The notes beneath the pieces were generated by a model. That model worked only from the letters and a program-made list of their open reading frames with translations. It was not told the origin of the DNA and ran no database searches. Shown here in pieces: positions 25,749-33,878 of a stretch of 64,000 nucleotides of DNA; within the stretch, counting starts at the first letter, position 1; every line of letters begins with the position of its first letter. Origin of the DNA: Leucobacter komagatae (GTDB taxonomy: Bacteria; Actinomycetota; Actinomycetes; Actinomycetales; Microbacteriaceae); NCBI RefSeq assembly GCF_006716085.1, contig NZ_VFON01000001.1:992001-1056000 (forward strand), in the 5' to 3' direction. The position numbers and the translations under genes were made by a program.

Positions 25749-26966
25749 GTGCCCAAAATGCCCGCGAACACACCTCCAAAAGTGAAGCTTCCCTTCGAGG
25801 TGTGGGCGCTCGTCGCCGGCGGATTCACCGTCGCCCTCGGCTACGGTGTGGTCGCGCCCGCGATCCCGCAGTTCGCGCTCGAGTTCGGCGTGAGCACGTT
25901 CGCGGCGTCGGCGATTGTGAGCGCGTTCGCGCTCATGCGCCTCATCGGCGCTCCCCTCGGGGGCTGGTTCGTGAGCCGATTCGGCGAGCGGGCGACGTAC
26001 ACGACCGGGATCCTCATCGTCGCCGCGTCCACGGGAGCAGCGGCGTTCGCGATGAACTACCCGCAGTTCCTGATCCTGCGCGGCCTCGGCGGCCTCGGGT
26101 CGGCGATGTTCACGATCGCGGCGACCGCGCTGCTCGTCGAGGCGAGCCCGCCGCAGGGCCGCGCCCGCGTCGCGAGCGTCAACGCAGCGGGCTTCCTGCT
26201 CGGCGGGCTGCTCGGCCCCGTGCTCGGTGGCGTCGTGGCGGGCTTCGGCCTCCGAGCGCCGTTCGTCTTCTACTTCTTCACGCTCGTCGCCGCGGCGATC
26301 GTCGTCACGATCGCGCTCCGCAGCAAGCACGCGCTCCCGCGCACGGCGGTGGGTTCCGGGCCGGTCGGCGAGGAGCTGCTGCTGCGCGATGCGCTCAGAA
26401 TCCCGACGTACCGTTCACTGCTGCTCTCAGTGTTTGCGTTCGGCTGGACGTCGTTCGGCGTGCGGGTGTCGCTGATCCCGATCTTCGTCGCTGTCGTGTT
26501 CGCCGGCGACGCGACGACGGCGGCGTGGGTGCTCGCGGCATACGCTGCGGGCAACGCGATCTTCATCTTCCCCGCTGGCCGGTGGAGCGACTCAATTGGC
26601 CGCACGCCGCTCCTGTCGACGGGGCTCGCCGTGCTCGCCGCGGCGTTCCTCGCGTTCCCGTTCGCGGGATCGCTCTGGGTCGCGATGGCGATCATGGTCG
26701 TCGCCGGCGCCGGCTCGGCCCTCGCGAACCCGGGCCACCAGGCGGTGCTCGCAGACGTACTCGGCCCCCGCCGCGGCGGCATGGTCGTCTCGACTTACTC
26801 GATGTCGAGCGACCTCGGCGGAGTGCTCGGGCCGCTCATCGCCGGCGCGATCGTGGACTTCGCCGGCTTCGGCTGGGCGTTCGGGCTCACCGCCGCGCTA
26901 CTCGCCGCCGCCGCAGTCGGTTGGCTCGCGACGGCGAAGCGCACCGCCGCCCTGACGAAGGGCTAG
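25749..26966 (+). CDS. MFS transporter, drug-efflux type
   Basis: A 405-residue major facilitator with about 12 membrane helices. The loop 2-3 motif GGWFVSRFGERATY near residue 77 is the family's motif A, and AAYAAGNAIFIFPAGRWSDSIGR repeats it in the second half. ALGYGVVAPAIPQFALEFGVS at the start of helix 1 is typical of drug:H+ antiporters of the DHA1/TetA group. The gene starts with GTG directly after a leaderless-type -10 box; an ATG three codons later is less well placed. The exported compound is unknown. It is divergent from chaA with 166 bases between. Confidence 0.88.
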   Translation: MPKMPANTPPKVKLPFEVWALVAGGFTVALGYGVVAPAIPQFALEFGVSTFAASAIVSAFALMRLIGAPLGGWFVSRFGERATYTTGILIVAASTGAAAFAMNYPQFLILRGLGGLGSAMFTIAATALLVEASPPQGRARVASVNAAGFLLGGLLGPVLGGVVAGFGLRAPFVFYFFTLVAAAIVVTIALRSKHALPRTAVGSGPVGEELLLRDALRIPTYRSLLLSVFAFGWTSFGVRVSLIPIFVAVVFAGDATTAAWVLAAYAAGNAIFIFPAGRWSDSIGRTPLLSTGLAVLAAAFLAFPFAGSLWVAMAIMVVAGAGSALANPGHQAVLADVLGPRRGGMVVSTYSMSSDLGGVLGPLIAGAIVDFAGFGWAFGLTAALLAAAAVGWLATAKRTAALTKG

Positions 26967-27022
26967 GCCGGGGCTCGGTTGCCCGTTTCCCGGCCCTACT
27001 AGCCCTATTTGCCTTACTCGCC

Positions 27023-27589
27023 CTACTCGCCTTCGAGGTCGTCGAGACCTGGCATCCAGGTGAGGCCAGGGACGCCCCAGCCGCGCTTGCGCTGGATCTT
27101 CTGCGCTGCCCGGTTCTCGGGGTGCACGAGGCGATCGACGTAGAGCAGCCCGTTCAGGTGGTCGAACTCGTGCTGCATGATGCGGGCGAACCAGCCGCTC
27201 GCTTCAACTTCGAAGGGCTTGCCGTCGATGTCCTGTGCGCGAAGCAGCGCGCGCGAGGAGCGGCGCAGCGCGAACCGCTCGCCAGGGAACGAGAGGCACC
27301 CCTCGACCTCGTCTTCTTCAGGGAGGCCGGGCTCAAGCGGGGCGATCCATAGTTCGGGGTTGATCGCGACGCCCTCGGCGGGCGCCTCGTCTTGATCCTC
27401 GTACATCCAGACAAAGATCCGCTGCCCAACGCCAACCTGCGGCGCCGCGAGGCCAACGCCCGGTGCCGCGACCGTCGTCTCGAACATGTTGTCAACGAGG
27501 GTGCGCAGCTCGGCGTCGAACTCGGTCACGGGTGCCGCCGGGCGGTGCAGAACGGGCTCGCCGCAGATGGTGATTGGGAGAATAGCCAT
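27023..27589 (-). CDS. def: Peptide deformylase
   Basis: A 188-residue metal hydrolase that removes formyl from nascent N-terminal Met. All three signatures are present: GVGLAAPQVGVG near residue 45, EGCLSFPGE with the metal Cys near residue 95, and QHEFDHLNG with the two metal His and catalytic Glu near residue 140. The ATG at 27589 (MAILPITICGEP) follows a TAGGCT -10 box by seven bases, so the mRNA is probably leaderless; a longer open frame upstream is discarded. The gene is divergent from oligoribonuclease with 63 bases between the starts. Confidence 0.95.
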   Translation of the reverse strand: MAILPITICGEPVLHRPAAPVTEFDAELRTLVDNMFETTVAAPGVGLAAPQVGVGQRIFVWMYEDQDEAPAEGVAINPELWIAPLEPGLPEEDEVEGCLSFPGERFALRRSSRALLRAQDIDGKPFEVEASGWFARIMQHEFDHLNGLLYVDRLVHPENRAAQKIQRKRGWGVPGLTWMPGLDDLEGE

Positions 27590-27596
27590 GAGCTCA

Positions 27597-27602
27597 AGCC
27601 TA
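27597..27602 (-). promoter_or_regulatory. -10 box TAGGCT, leaderless start of def
   Basis: On the minus strand the hexamer ends seven bases before the def ATG at 27589. It lies back to back with the oligoribonuclease promoter. Confidence 0.55.
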
Positions 27603-27612
27603 CCGGCGCGGA

Positions 27613-27618
27613 TAGACT
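27613..27618 (+). promoter_or_regulatory. -10 box TAGACT of the oligoribonuclease gene
   Basis: TAGACT lies 34 bases before the TTG start. This gives a short leader that contains AGGAG, in contrast with the leaderless def promoter facing it. Confidence 0.45.
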
Positions 27619-27652
27619 GGGCAGACCGCATCCCCCGTTATTAGGAGTCACC

Positions 27653-28315
27653 TTGTCGAACGCCCCCGCAGAACAGATCGTCTGGATCGACTGCGAAATG
27701 ACCGGGCTCGATACCGACAACGACGGGTTGTGCGAAATCGCCGTCATCGTGACCGACTTCGACCTCACGCCGCTCGACCCCGGCTTCGACATCGTCATCA
27801 ACCCCGGCGAGGCCGCGCTTGCGCACATGAACGACTTCGTGCGCAACATGCACGAGACGTCAGGGCTGCTCCCCCGCATCGAGTCTGGCGTCACGCCAGC
27901 CGAGGCCGAGAAGCAGGTCATCGAGTACATCAACCGCTTCATCCCCGAGGGCCGTCGCCCGCTCGTTGCAGGCAACACGATCGGCATGGATCGCCGGTTC
28001 GTCGCGAAGTACATGCCGACGCTCGAAGAGCGCCTGCACTACCGCTCGATCGACGTGTCGACGATCAAAGAGCTGTCGCGCCGCTGGTACACGAGCGCCT
28101 ACTACGCGGCCCCCGAGAAGCGCGGCGGACACCGGGCGCTCGCCGACATCGCCGAGTCGATCCAGGAGCTCGCGTACTTCCGCGGCGCCGTGCTCGTTCC
28201 CGGCAGCGGGCCCGACTCGAAGTCGGCGAAGAAGCTCGCCGGAGCAGTCTCTGAACAGTACGCCGCGCTCGTGGATGGCACCCCGGAGGAGTCGGCGGCC
28301 GCCGCAGCCGAATAG
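27653..28315 (+). CDS. orn: Oligoribonuclease (3'-5' exonuclease of small RNAs)
   Basis: A 220-residue DEDDh exonuclease that degrades RNA dinucleotides and pGpG. IVWIDCEMTGLD at the N-terminus is Exo I with Asp and Glu; MDRRFVAKYMPTLEERLHYRSIDVST near residue 110 is Exo II; HRALADIAESI near residue 160 is Exo III. The start is TTG at 27653 with AGGAG five bases upstream; the open frame runs 87 codons further back into the def promoter region but that part has no similarity. The C-terminal 35 residues are a variable Ala-rich tail. Confidence 0.95.
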   Translation: MSNAPAEQIVWIDCEMTGLDTDNDGLCEIAVIVTDFDLTPLDPGFDIVINPGEAALAHMNDFVRNMHETSGLLPRIESGVTPAEAEKQVIEYINRFIPEGRRPLVAGNTIGMDRRFVAKYMPTLEERLHYRSIDVSTIKELSRRWYTSAYYAAPEKRGGHRALADIAESIQELAYFRGAVLVPGSGPDSKSAKKLAGAVSEQYAALVDGTPEESAAAAAE

Positions 28316-28373
28316 CTCGCGCTGACCGCTGGTCTCGCGAGTCCGGTGGGCTGCCGGCTACGCGGGCTGCGAG

Positions 28374-28799
28374 CTACGCGGGTTCTGGGTCATCGGCGCG
28401 GCCCGCGGCGATCAGGATAAGTTGGCGCAGCACGCCAAGATCGATGTCCTCGAGTTTGCGCACGTACACGCACCCCGCGCCCTCGGTGTACTTTCCGAGT
28501 TCGGGTAGGAGCGCGGCCCCCTCGGGCAGATCTTTGATCCCGTAGAGCGACAGCTGCGCCTTCCGCGGCGAGAACCCGGTCTTCGGCCAGTCGCCGCGGG
28601 TGCGCGGATTCGACGGCGAGATGTATCGATAGCTGCCGTACCCGATCATGCTCGGGCCCCAGAGAACGGGACGCTCGCCCGTCACCTCGGCGAAGATCTC
28701 GGCAAGCTCCAGGCCATCCTCACGGCGCTTCGCCGGCGCGACGGCATCGAGAAATGCGGCGACATCGGCGTCGGTCGGCTTCGTTTTGATCTCAGACAC
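28374..28799 (-). CDS. DUF1801 (YdhG-like) domain protein
   Basis: A 141-residue cytoplasmic protein of the DUF1801 family, related in fold to frataxin/YjbR-like proteins. Typical are VAAFLDAVAPAKRREDGLEL near the start, GPSMIGYGSYRYISP in the middle and FSPRKAQLSLYGI. No enzymatic role is established for the family. The GTG at 28799 is preferred over an ATG-less extension upstream because the domain begins at once after it; a GATACT -10-like box ends six bases before it. It stands alone between orn and tRNA-His. Confidence 0.8.
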   Translation of the reverse strand: MSEIKTKPTDADVAAFLDAVAPAKRREDGLELAEIFAEVTGERPVLWGPSMIGYGSYRYISPSNPRTRGDWPKTGFSPRKAQLSLYGIKDLPEGAALLPELGKYTEGAGCVYVRKLEDIDLGVLRQLILIAAGRADDPEPA

Positions 28800-28888
28800 G
28801 CCATAAGTATCGCACCCGTTTTGGCAACGCACTATCCCCTGGGCTATGCTGATCAGGTTGCCAAGTGAGCCTGCTCACTCGGACGCAT

Positions 28889-28965
28889 GGTGGCTATAGC
28901 TCAGTTGGTAGAGCACCGGCTTGTGGTGCCGGTGGTCGCGGGTTCAAGTCCCGTTAGCCACCCCA
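28889..28965 (+). tRNA. tRNA-His (anticodon GTG)
   Basis: A complete cloverleaf: acceptor GTGGCTA pairs with TAGCCAC, preceded by the extra G(-1) at 28889 opposite C73, the identity pair of tRNA-His. The D arm is GCTCAGTTGGTAGAGC, the anticodon stem CCGGC/GCCGG closes the loop TTGTGGT with anticodon GTG at 28923-28925, and the T arm is GCGGGTTCAAGTCCCGT. CCA is encoded at 28963-28965. A terminator follows directly. Confidence 0.98.
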
Positions 28966-28971
28966 CGCAGT

Positions 28972-29017
28972 ACTGAGGCCCGCAGCCCGAGGATATTCCC
29001 CGGCTGCGGGCCTCAGT
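28972..29017 (+). terminator. Terminator of tRNA-His
   Basis: A perfect 16-base stem (ACTGAGGCCCGCAGCC and its complement at 29002-29017) with a 14-base loop begins seven bases after the tRNA. Confidence 0.9.
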
Positions 29018-29057
29018 CGTTTCCGCTCTCGGCTGGCCCAGTTCCGCTCCCCTGGCT

Positions 29058-29065
29058 CAGTTCCG
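29058..29065 (+). repeat. Left target-site duplication of the IS
   Basis: CAGTTCCG directly abuts the left inverted repeat and recurs at 30348-30355 next to the right one. Eight bases is normal for IS256-family insertion. The word also belongs to a local tandem repeat, so the call is probable rather than certain. Confidence 0.7.
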
Positions 29066-30347
29066 GGCCTATAGGACAAAAAGTGTGTAAACCGTTGGGC
29101 GTGTCAGGTCCGCCCTCCCCATCCTTTGCGTAGCCAGAGGCCTTCGCTGGCGTCAAGGCCGGTGCCGTAGAGCTCGGGGCTCGGGTCTGGTTCCGTGAAC
29201 CGGGGGCGTGGGTTCACTGGCGGGTTGATCACTTCGTGCGTGATGAACGAGTGCGCGGTCTGGAGCAGTCCTGCTTGTTTTAGAGCGAACCATTCCGCGA
29301 CGCGTTTCTGATGGACGGTGGGCATTCCGCGATGGAATCGGAGGAGTGTTTTCAGGACCGAGTTGAAGGCTCCCTCGAGGCCGCTCGTGGTTCTGGGGAT
29401 ATCGATCTGAACGAAAGTGAACAGGTGTCCGCGGCGTTGGATCTCGGTGAGGAGCCGGTACGCCTTCCGAAGCCGGTCGTGGGTGTACCACCACTGTTTC
29501 CCGGTGGGTGAGTCCCATGACCCGTCCTTGAGTCTGCGCCTCGCGTACGAGCGTTCACGAGTGAGGCGTCCGTAGATCGAATGCCAGGCGTTCAACCGCT
29601 TGAGCCAGCCGAGAGCGTCCTCTGGCGTTTGTACTTGTGAAAGCTGTTTTGTGAGCGCGAGGAGCGTCTGCCCAGCAACGGTGCGGGGTCTCCAGGTGAG
29701 ATGGGTGCGTATGTTCATCAGGACGTGGAAGATGCAACGCTGCACGCGCGTATCCGGCCACACTGTTTTGAGTGCCGCGTTCAGGCCTGGCCCGCCATCA
29801 CACACCACCACGAGTGGGGCAGGGATCTGCGCGAACAACGCACCCCACGCGGCCTGGGTTTCGGTCGAGCACCACTGGAACGCGAGCGGGGTGAGGTCCT
29901 CATCGAGCGCGACCAGGAGACACCATCCACCAACGTACGTTCCGTCCACGATCACGCACCTCGGCGGTATCGTCACGGTCGGGAGCGTTGGCCTGATTTG
30001 CCAGCACCATTCGATCTCCCGGCGGAAGGTTCGGTCTGAGACTCGTTCCGCGGCTTCGGCTTGTGAGTCCTTGCCCAGGAGCCAGGACAGGAACCGGTCG
30101 AGGGTGTGCCGGCGGGTGAGGTCTGCCCGTTTCCTGGTTGAGGAGCTGCCGCAGTTCAGGCATCTCCAGCGCCTGGTTCCCGCGCTCGTGAAACCGTTCT
30201 TCACGAGCGCGTTGCCGCATACCAGACAGGTGGACGAGTTGGTTGTTTTCGGCACGGTTAATGGTGCCGGGGTATAGCGAACCTCGTACTACGGCATGCT
30301 GGTGCGGGTAGATCGGGATTCGTTACACACTTTTTGTCCTATAGCCC
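29066..30347 (-). mobile_element. IS256-family, IS1249-like insertion sequence, apparently intact
   Basis: A 1,282-base element with 25-base terminal inverted repeats (29066-29090 and 30323-30347) that match at 24 of 25 positions, the only mismatch being base 3. They begin GGCCTATAGG and GGGCTATAGG and run into an A-rich GACAAAAAGTGTG block. One long transposase gene fills the interior on the minus strand. Eight-base direct repeats CAGTTCCG flank the ends. The insertion lies 41 bases after the tRNA-His terminator, inside a short tandem repeat of GGCTCAGTTCCGCTCCC-like units seen on both sides. The intact gene, matching ends and duplication suggest a recent insertion. Confidence 0.93.
29104..30255 (-). 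CDS. IS1249-like transposase (IS256 family)
   Basis: A 383-residue transposase. The N-terminus has a zinc ribbon, CLVCGNALVKNGF and RWRCLNCGSSSTRKR, followed by a helix-turn-helix-like stretch ADLTRRHTLDRFLSW. The DDE domain shows VIVDGTYVGGW (first Asp), VVVCDGGPGLNAALK (second Asp), RCIFHVLMNIRTHL, the CxxH segment typical of the family, and TTSGLEGAFNSVLK with the Glu. No frameshift or stop is seen, so it is probably active. The ATG MPKTTNSS is 92 bases inside the right repeat, on the minus strand. It would mobilise only this element. Confidence 0.93.
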   Translation of the reverse strand: MPKTTNSSTCLVCGNALVKNGFTSAGTRRWRCLNCGSSSTRKRADLTRRHTLDRFLSWLLGKDSQAEAAERVSDRTFRREIEWCWQIRPTLPTVTIPPRCVIVDGTYVGGWCLLVALDEDLTPLAFQWCSTETQAAWGALFAQIPAPLVVVCDGGPGLNAALKTVWPDTRVQRCIFHVLMNIRTHLTWRPRTVAGQTLLALTKQLSQVQTPEDALGWLKRLNAWHSIYGRLTRERSYARRRLKDGSWDSPTGKQWWYTHDRLRKAYRLLTEIQRRGHLFTFVQIDIPRTTSGLEGAFNSVLKTLLRFHRGMPTVHQKRVAEWFALKQAGLLQTAHSFITHEVINPPVNPRPRFTEPDPSPELYGTGLDASEGLWLRKGWGGRT

Positions 30348-30429
30348 CAGTTCCGCTCCCGTGGCTCAGTTCCGCTCCACGCCCCACCCACGCAATTCCG
30401 CGCCCCACCCGCGCCGCTGCCTTCCCTAC

Positions 30430-30495
30430 CCACCCAAGTTCACGGGTGCACCCCAATTTCCCCGAGAGTTTGAGGTGCTTCGGAAGATTTGAGGG
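30430..30495. repeat. Intergenic dispersed repeat, copy A
   Basis: This stretch, beginning CCACCCAAGTT, aligns without gaps to 57612-57677 with 46 of 66 bases identical by hand count. Shared anchors at equal offsets are CCACCCAA, TGCACCCC and CGGAAGA. It lies between the IS and the PIG-L gene. Confidence 0.55.
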
Positions 30496-30556
30496 GGCAT
30501 GGGAAGCCGGGCAGCGACGGGCGGGAAGCCGCCCAACCGTCCACATCCTCGCGGGG

Positions 30557-30562
30557 TAGGCT
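30557..30562 (+). promoter_or_regulatory. -10 box TAGGCT, leaderless start of the PIG-L gene
   Basis: The hexamer ends six bases before the ATG at 30569, and no ribosome site is present. Confidence 0.6.
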
Positions 30563-30568
30563 CAGCCC

Positions 30569-31288
30569 ATGACTACTCTCGAGCGTTTCGATCCCACAGG
30601 CATTCGGCGCGTGCTCTGCGTCGTCGCCCACCCCGATGACATGGAGTATGGCGGCTCCGCAGCGGTAGCCGAGTGGACCGCCCAGGGCATCGAGGTCTCG
30701 TACCTGCTGCTGACCGCCGGTGAGGCGGGCATGCGCCACCTTTCGCCCGAGCAAACGGGCCCGCTCCGCGCGGCCGAGCAGCGCGAAGCCTGCGACATCG
30801 TCGGCGTGAAGAACCTCACCATTCTCGACCTCCCCGACGGGCTCGTAGAGCACTCGATCGAGACCCGGCGCCGCATCGCGCTCGCGATCCGCCAGGCCCA
30901 GCCCGACGCCGTCATCACCATGACCTGGGACCTTGACGCGGGCTGGGGGCTCAACCACGTTGATCATCGCTCGACCGGGCTCGCCGTCGTCGACGCCATC
31001 CGCGACGCCGACAACCCCTGGCTCTTCCGCGAGCAGCTCACCGACGGCCTCGCGGAGTGGAAGACGACCTGGCTGCTCGCGACCGCGCACCGCCCCACCC
31101 ACGCAATCGAGGTCTCGGAGCGCGGGCTCGAGCTCGGGATCGCCTCACTCGCGGCCCACCGCGAGTACCTCGCCGCGCTCACGGACCACCCGACGCCGAC
31201 AGACCTCGTCACGGGCGTATTGACGGGCGGCGGCGAGCAAGCGGGGCTGCGCTACGCGCTCCCCGTGCACGCCTACCGGATGGGATAG
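30569..31288 (+). CDS. PIG-L (LmbE-like) family deacetylase
   Basis: A 239-residue zinc hydrolase. CVVAHPDDMEYGGSAAVAEW near residue 17 has the AHPDD zinc-binding and catalytic motif, followed by LLLTAGEAGM; NHVDHRSTGLAVVDAI near residue 130 supplies the last zinc His. Family members remove acetyl groups from N-acetylglucosamine conjugates such as mycothiol precursors, or act on other amides. Without the mycothiol gene neighbours MshB cannot be assigned here. The ATG is placed by a TAGGCT -10 box six bases upstream. It is separated from the next gene by 42 bases. Confidence 0.9.
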   Translation: MTTLERFDPTGIRRVLCVVAHPDDMEYGGSAAVAEWTAQGIEVSYLLLTAGEAGMRHLSPEQTGPLRAAEQREACDIVGVKNLTILDLPDGLVEHSIETRRRIALAIRQAQPDAVITMTWDLDAGWGLNHVDHRSTGLAVVDAIRDADNPWLFREQLTDGLAEWKTTWLLATAHRPTHAIEVSERGLELGIASLAAHREYLAALTDHPTPTDLVTGVLTGGGEQAGLRYALPVHAYRMG

Positions 31289-31318
31289 GAAATTCAGGCG
31301 CAGTTTGCCAAGAGCCGC

Positions 31319-31324
31319 TAGGCT
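31319..31324 (+). promoter_or_regulatory. -10 box TAGGCT, leaderless start of the zincin-clpS-DUF2017 operon
   Basis: The hexamer ends six bases before the ATG at 31331, the same arrangement as in front of the PIG-L gene. Confidence 0.6.
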
Positions 31325-31330
31325 GAACGC

Positions 31331-31678
31331 ATGCTCGATGTGTCACGCGATGAGTTTGAGGCGCTGGTCTCAGACGGGCTAGACACGCTCGCCGAGGAGA
31401 TGCTCGACAAGCTCGACAACGTCATCTTCCTGGTCGAAGACAGGCCCGAGGACGGCAGCGACACGCTCGGTTTATACGAGGGCTTCTCGCTCGCCGAGCG
31501 CGAAGCGTACGGCTTCGGCGAGGAGCCGGATCGCATTACGCTGTTCCGGCTCAACCTTCTCGAGCACTGCGACGATCACGAGCATCTTGTGGAGGAGATC
31601 CGCGTGACGCTCGTGCACGAGGTTGCCCATTTCCTCGGCCTCTCCGAAGAACGCATTCACGAGTTGGGGTGGGGATAG
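31331..31678 (+). CDS. Small zincin-like metallopeptidase family protein
   Basis: A 115-residue acidic protein with [19 protein letters not shown] at its C-terminus: HEVAH is the HExxH zinc motif and the following Gly and His fit a minimal zincin. The N-terminal part [20 protein letters not shown] is helical. Such proteins are common in actinobacteria beside clpS, but no substrate is known. The stop codon overlaps the start codon of the next gene by one base, so the three genes zincin, clpS and DUF2017 are translated as a unit. A link with ClpP-dependent proteolysis is suggested by this position only. Confidence 0.85.
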   Translation: MLDVSRDEFEALVSDGLDTLAEEMLDKLDNVIFLVEDRPEDGSDTLGLYEGFSLAEREAYGFGEEPDRITLFRLNLLEHCDDHEHLVEEIRVTLVHEVAHFLGLSEERIHELGWG

Positions 31679-31983
31679 TGACTGACCGCGCGCCAGGAGT
31701 TGAACGGAGCCCGTTCGACGAGGGCGCCGTCGCGGTCGCACCAGCAAAGCCGTGGCGCACGATTGTGTGGGACGACCCGGTCAACCTCATGTCGTACGTG
31801 AGCTACGTGTTCCGCGCCTATTTCGGCTTCTCGACAGAGCGCGCCGAAGAGCTCATGATGCGCGTGCACAGCCTTGGCCGCGCGGTCGTCGCCGAGGGCT
31901 CTCGCGAGGCCATGGAGCTGCACGTCGAGGCGATGCACGGCTACGGCCTGTGGGCAACCGTTGAAGAGGATGACGGCGTATGA
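31678..31983 (+). CDS. clpS: ATP-dependent protease adaptor ClpS
   Basis: A 101-residue adaptor that brings N-degron substrates to ClpA/ClpC-Clp[22 protein letters not shown] near residue 25 holds the conserved D-D-P-x-N N-degron pocket motif, and the [21 protein letters not shown] helix follows. The GTG at 31678 shares its first base with the previous stop codon TAG; GGGG-rich sequence upstream serves as ribosome site. It overlaps the DUF2017 gene by four bases (ATGA). Confidence 0.93.
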   Translation: MTDRAPGVERSPFDEGAVAVAPAKPWRTIVWDDPVNLMSYVSYVFRAYFGFSTERAEELMMRVHSLGRAVVAEGSREAMELHVEAMHGYGLWATVEEDDGV

Positions 31984-32549
31984 GGCTCCAACCCGGTGAC
32001 GGCGGCGTCGCGATCCTTTTCGAGCCAGAGGAGGCGGGCGTACTCTCCCAGCTCGTCCATCAGCTCGTGCTGCTGCTCGAAAGCCACAGTTCCTCGCCGC
32101 TCGATGCCGACCCGCTGTTCGCGAGCCTCGAGATCGGCGGCTCTGACGAACGGCCGGCCGATCCGGCGCTCGCCAGGCTCTTCCCCGATGCGTTCGCCGA
32201 CACCGGTGAGGCAGCCGGGTTCCGTCGCGTGACGGAGCAGGGCCTGATCAACCGGAAGCTGCAGGATGCCCAGCAGGTCATGGGTGATTTGAGCGTCGGA
32301 ACGGAGCACTCGGGCGACGAAGCCGCGCCGATCCCGGTGAGCATCACGCCCGCGTCCTTCCTCGCGTGGGCCCGCACCATCACGGCGTTGCGGCTCGCGA
32401 TGGCGGCGCGCATCGGGCTCGAGCGCGAGGAAGACTACGACAGGCTCATCGACGACGAGTCGACGCGCGGCACCGTGCTCGTCTACGACTGGCTCGCTTC
32501 ACTCCTTGAGGCTGTGCTGATGCTCTCCTCGGTCACCGAAGAGGATTAG
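31980..32549 (+). CDS. DUF2017 protein, clpS-linked
   Basis: A 189-residue protein of the DUF2017 family, almost always next to clpS in actinobacteria and of unknown function. It starts [22 protein letters not shown], contains [20 protein letters not shown] and ends in a helical [16 protein letters not shown]. It appears all-helical and cytoplasmic. Its ATG overlaps the clpS stop in ATGA. The stop codon overlaps that of the convergent dinB gene by four bases (32546-32549). Confidence 0.88.
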   Translation: MRLQPGDGGVAILFEPEEAGVLSQLVHQLVLLLESHSSSPLDADPLFASLEIGGSDERPADPALARLFPDAFADTGEAAGFRRVTEQGLINRKLQDAQQVMGDLSVGTEHSGDEAAPIPVSITPASFLAWARTITALRLAMAARIGLEREEDYDRLIDDESTRGTVLVYDWLASLLEAVLMLSSVTEED

Positions 32550-33772
32550 CCCGGGTCTTGCAGCGAGCGGTGATCCACAACCTCGCCACGGCCGCCGAGT
32601 AGCCTCGCGGAAGTGAGGCCCGCCGCCCCGAACCGCCCGCGTACCTCGTCGACCGCCGAGTCGAGCGCCCGCCACTGCTCGTCGTCGTCCCACAGCGCCT
32701 GACTCTCGCTGCCCGCCGGGACGAGCTGTTCGGCGCGCACGCCGATGAGGCGCACGGGCCGGCTCACTCGGCCACCCGGGGAGAGGCCCGCGAAGAGTTC
32801 GCGCGCGGTGCGGTACACGCGCTGGGTCGCGTTCGTTGGCTCCTGCAGCGTGCGCGAGCGCGTCACCGTTTCAAACGTGTCCCAGCGCACCTTGATTGCG
32901 ATCGTGCGGGCTTCGAGCTGCGCGTCGCGCAGCCGCTCCGAAGTTTTGGTCGCGAGCCGCAGCAGCTCGCGCTCGAGCTCTTCAACGTCCGCGACATCGA
33001 CCGCGAAGGTCTCCTCGTGCCCGATGCTCTTCTCCACCCGCGTCGTCTCGACGTCGCGAGCGTCGCGGCCGTTCGCGAGCTCGTGGAGGCGCTCGGCGCT
33101 CGCGTTGCCGACGATCTGCCGAAGCGAGGCCAGCGGCTCGCGCGCGAGGTCACCGACCGAGTGGATCGCCCGCGTCTTCAGTGCGCGCTCCGTCGCAGCG
33201 CCGACACCCCACATGGCCTTGATGGGCAGCGGGTGCAGAAACTCGAGGGTGCGCGCGGGCGGGATCTCAAGGATGCCCTCGGGCTTCGCGCGCTGCGAAG
33301 CGAGCTTCGCGACGAACTTTGAACCGGCGAGGCCGACGGACAGCGGAAGCCCCGTCTCAGCAAACACCCGCTCCTTGATCTGCCTCGCGATCTCGATCGG
33401 CTCGCCGAAGAGCCCGACTGAGCCGGCGACGTCGAGGAACGCCTCGTCGATGCTCAGCGGCTCGACGAGCGGCGTGAACTCGCGAAAGATCGACATGACG
33501 CGTTTCGAGGCAACCCGGTACTTCTCGAAGACCGGCGTCACGAAGACGATCTGCGGGCACAGCTGTCGGGCACGAGCGACAGGCATCGCCGAGCGCACGC
33601 CGAACCTGCGCGCCTCGTAGCTCGCGCTCGAGATGACCGAGCGACTGGTGTCGTGGGCAGCGGCTACCGGCAGCCCGCGGAGCTCAGGCCTGTCGAGCAG
33701 CTCGACCGAGACGAAGAACGCGTCCATATCGACGTGCAGAATCGACGCTGTCTGCCTGGCCTCGTGTCTCAC
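32546..33772 (-). CDS. dinB: DNA polymerase IV (Y-family)
   Basis: A 408-residue translesion polymerase. ILHVDMDAFFVSVE at residues 11-24 has the first metal Asp; SSASYEARRFGVRSAMP contains the Y-family nucleotide contacts; PLSIDEAFLDV near residue 110 has the second Asp-Glu pair. The helix-hairpin-helix WGVGAATERAL and the little-finger domain with KSIGHEETFAVD follow. The C-terminus ends in RFGAAGLTSARLLGG, without an obvious beta-clamp peptide. The start is GTG with GAGGG just before it. It is convergent with the DUF2017 gene. Confidence 0.93.
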   Translation of the reverse strand: MRHEARQTASILHVDMDAFFVSVELLDRPELRGLPVAAAHDTSRSVISSASYEARRFGVRSAMPVARARQLCPQIVFVTPVFEKYRVASKRVMSIFREFTPLVEPLSIDEAFLDVAGSVGLFGEPIEIARQIKERVFAETGLPLSVGLAGSKFVAKLASQRAKPEGILEIPPARTLEFLHPLPIKAMWGVGAATERALKTRAIHSVGDLAREPLASLRQIVGNASAERLHELANGRDARDVETTRVEKSIGHEETFAVDVADVEELERELLRLATKTSERLRDAQLEARTIAIKVRWDTFETVTRSRTLQEPTNATQRVYRTARELFAGLSPGGRVSRPVRLIGVRAEQLVPAGSESQALWDDDEQWRALDSAVDEVRGRFGAAGLTSARLLGGRGEVVDHRSLQDPG

Positions 33773-33833
33773 CCCTCAATCACACCACACACGGCTGACA
33801 TTCCGATGCTGGGGCACAAGATACACCAGGCAC

Positions 33834-33878
33834 TACTCCCCTGCGCAGCTACTCCCCTGCGCAGCTACTCACCTGCGG
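33834..33878. repeat. Tandem repeat of 16 bases at the 3' end of the SorC gene
   Basis: TACTCCCCTGCGCAGC occurs twice in tandem (33834-33849 and 33850-33865) and a degenerate third unit runs into the last codons and the stop of the SorC-type regulator gene. The regulator therefore may have gained its present stop from this array. Confidence 0.8.

Noticed and set aside
29066..30347. IS plus adjacent PIG-L gene as a composite or cargo element
   Set aside because: Inverted repeats and the 8-base duplication enclose only the transposase, so the PIG-L gene is outside the element.
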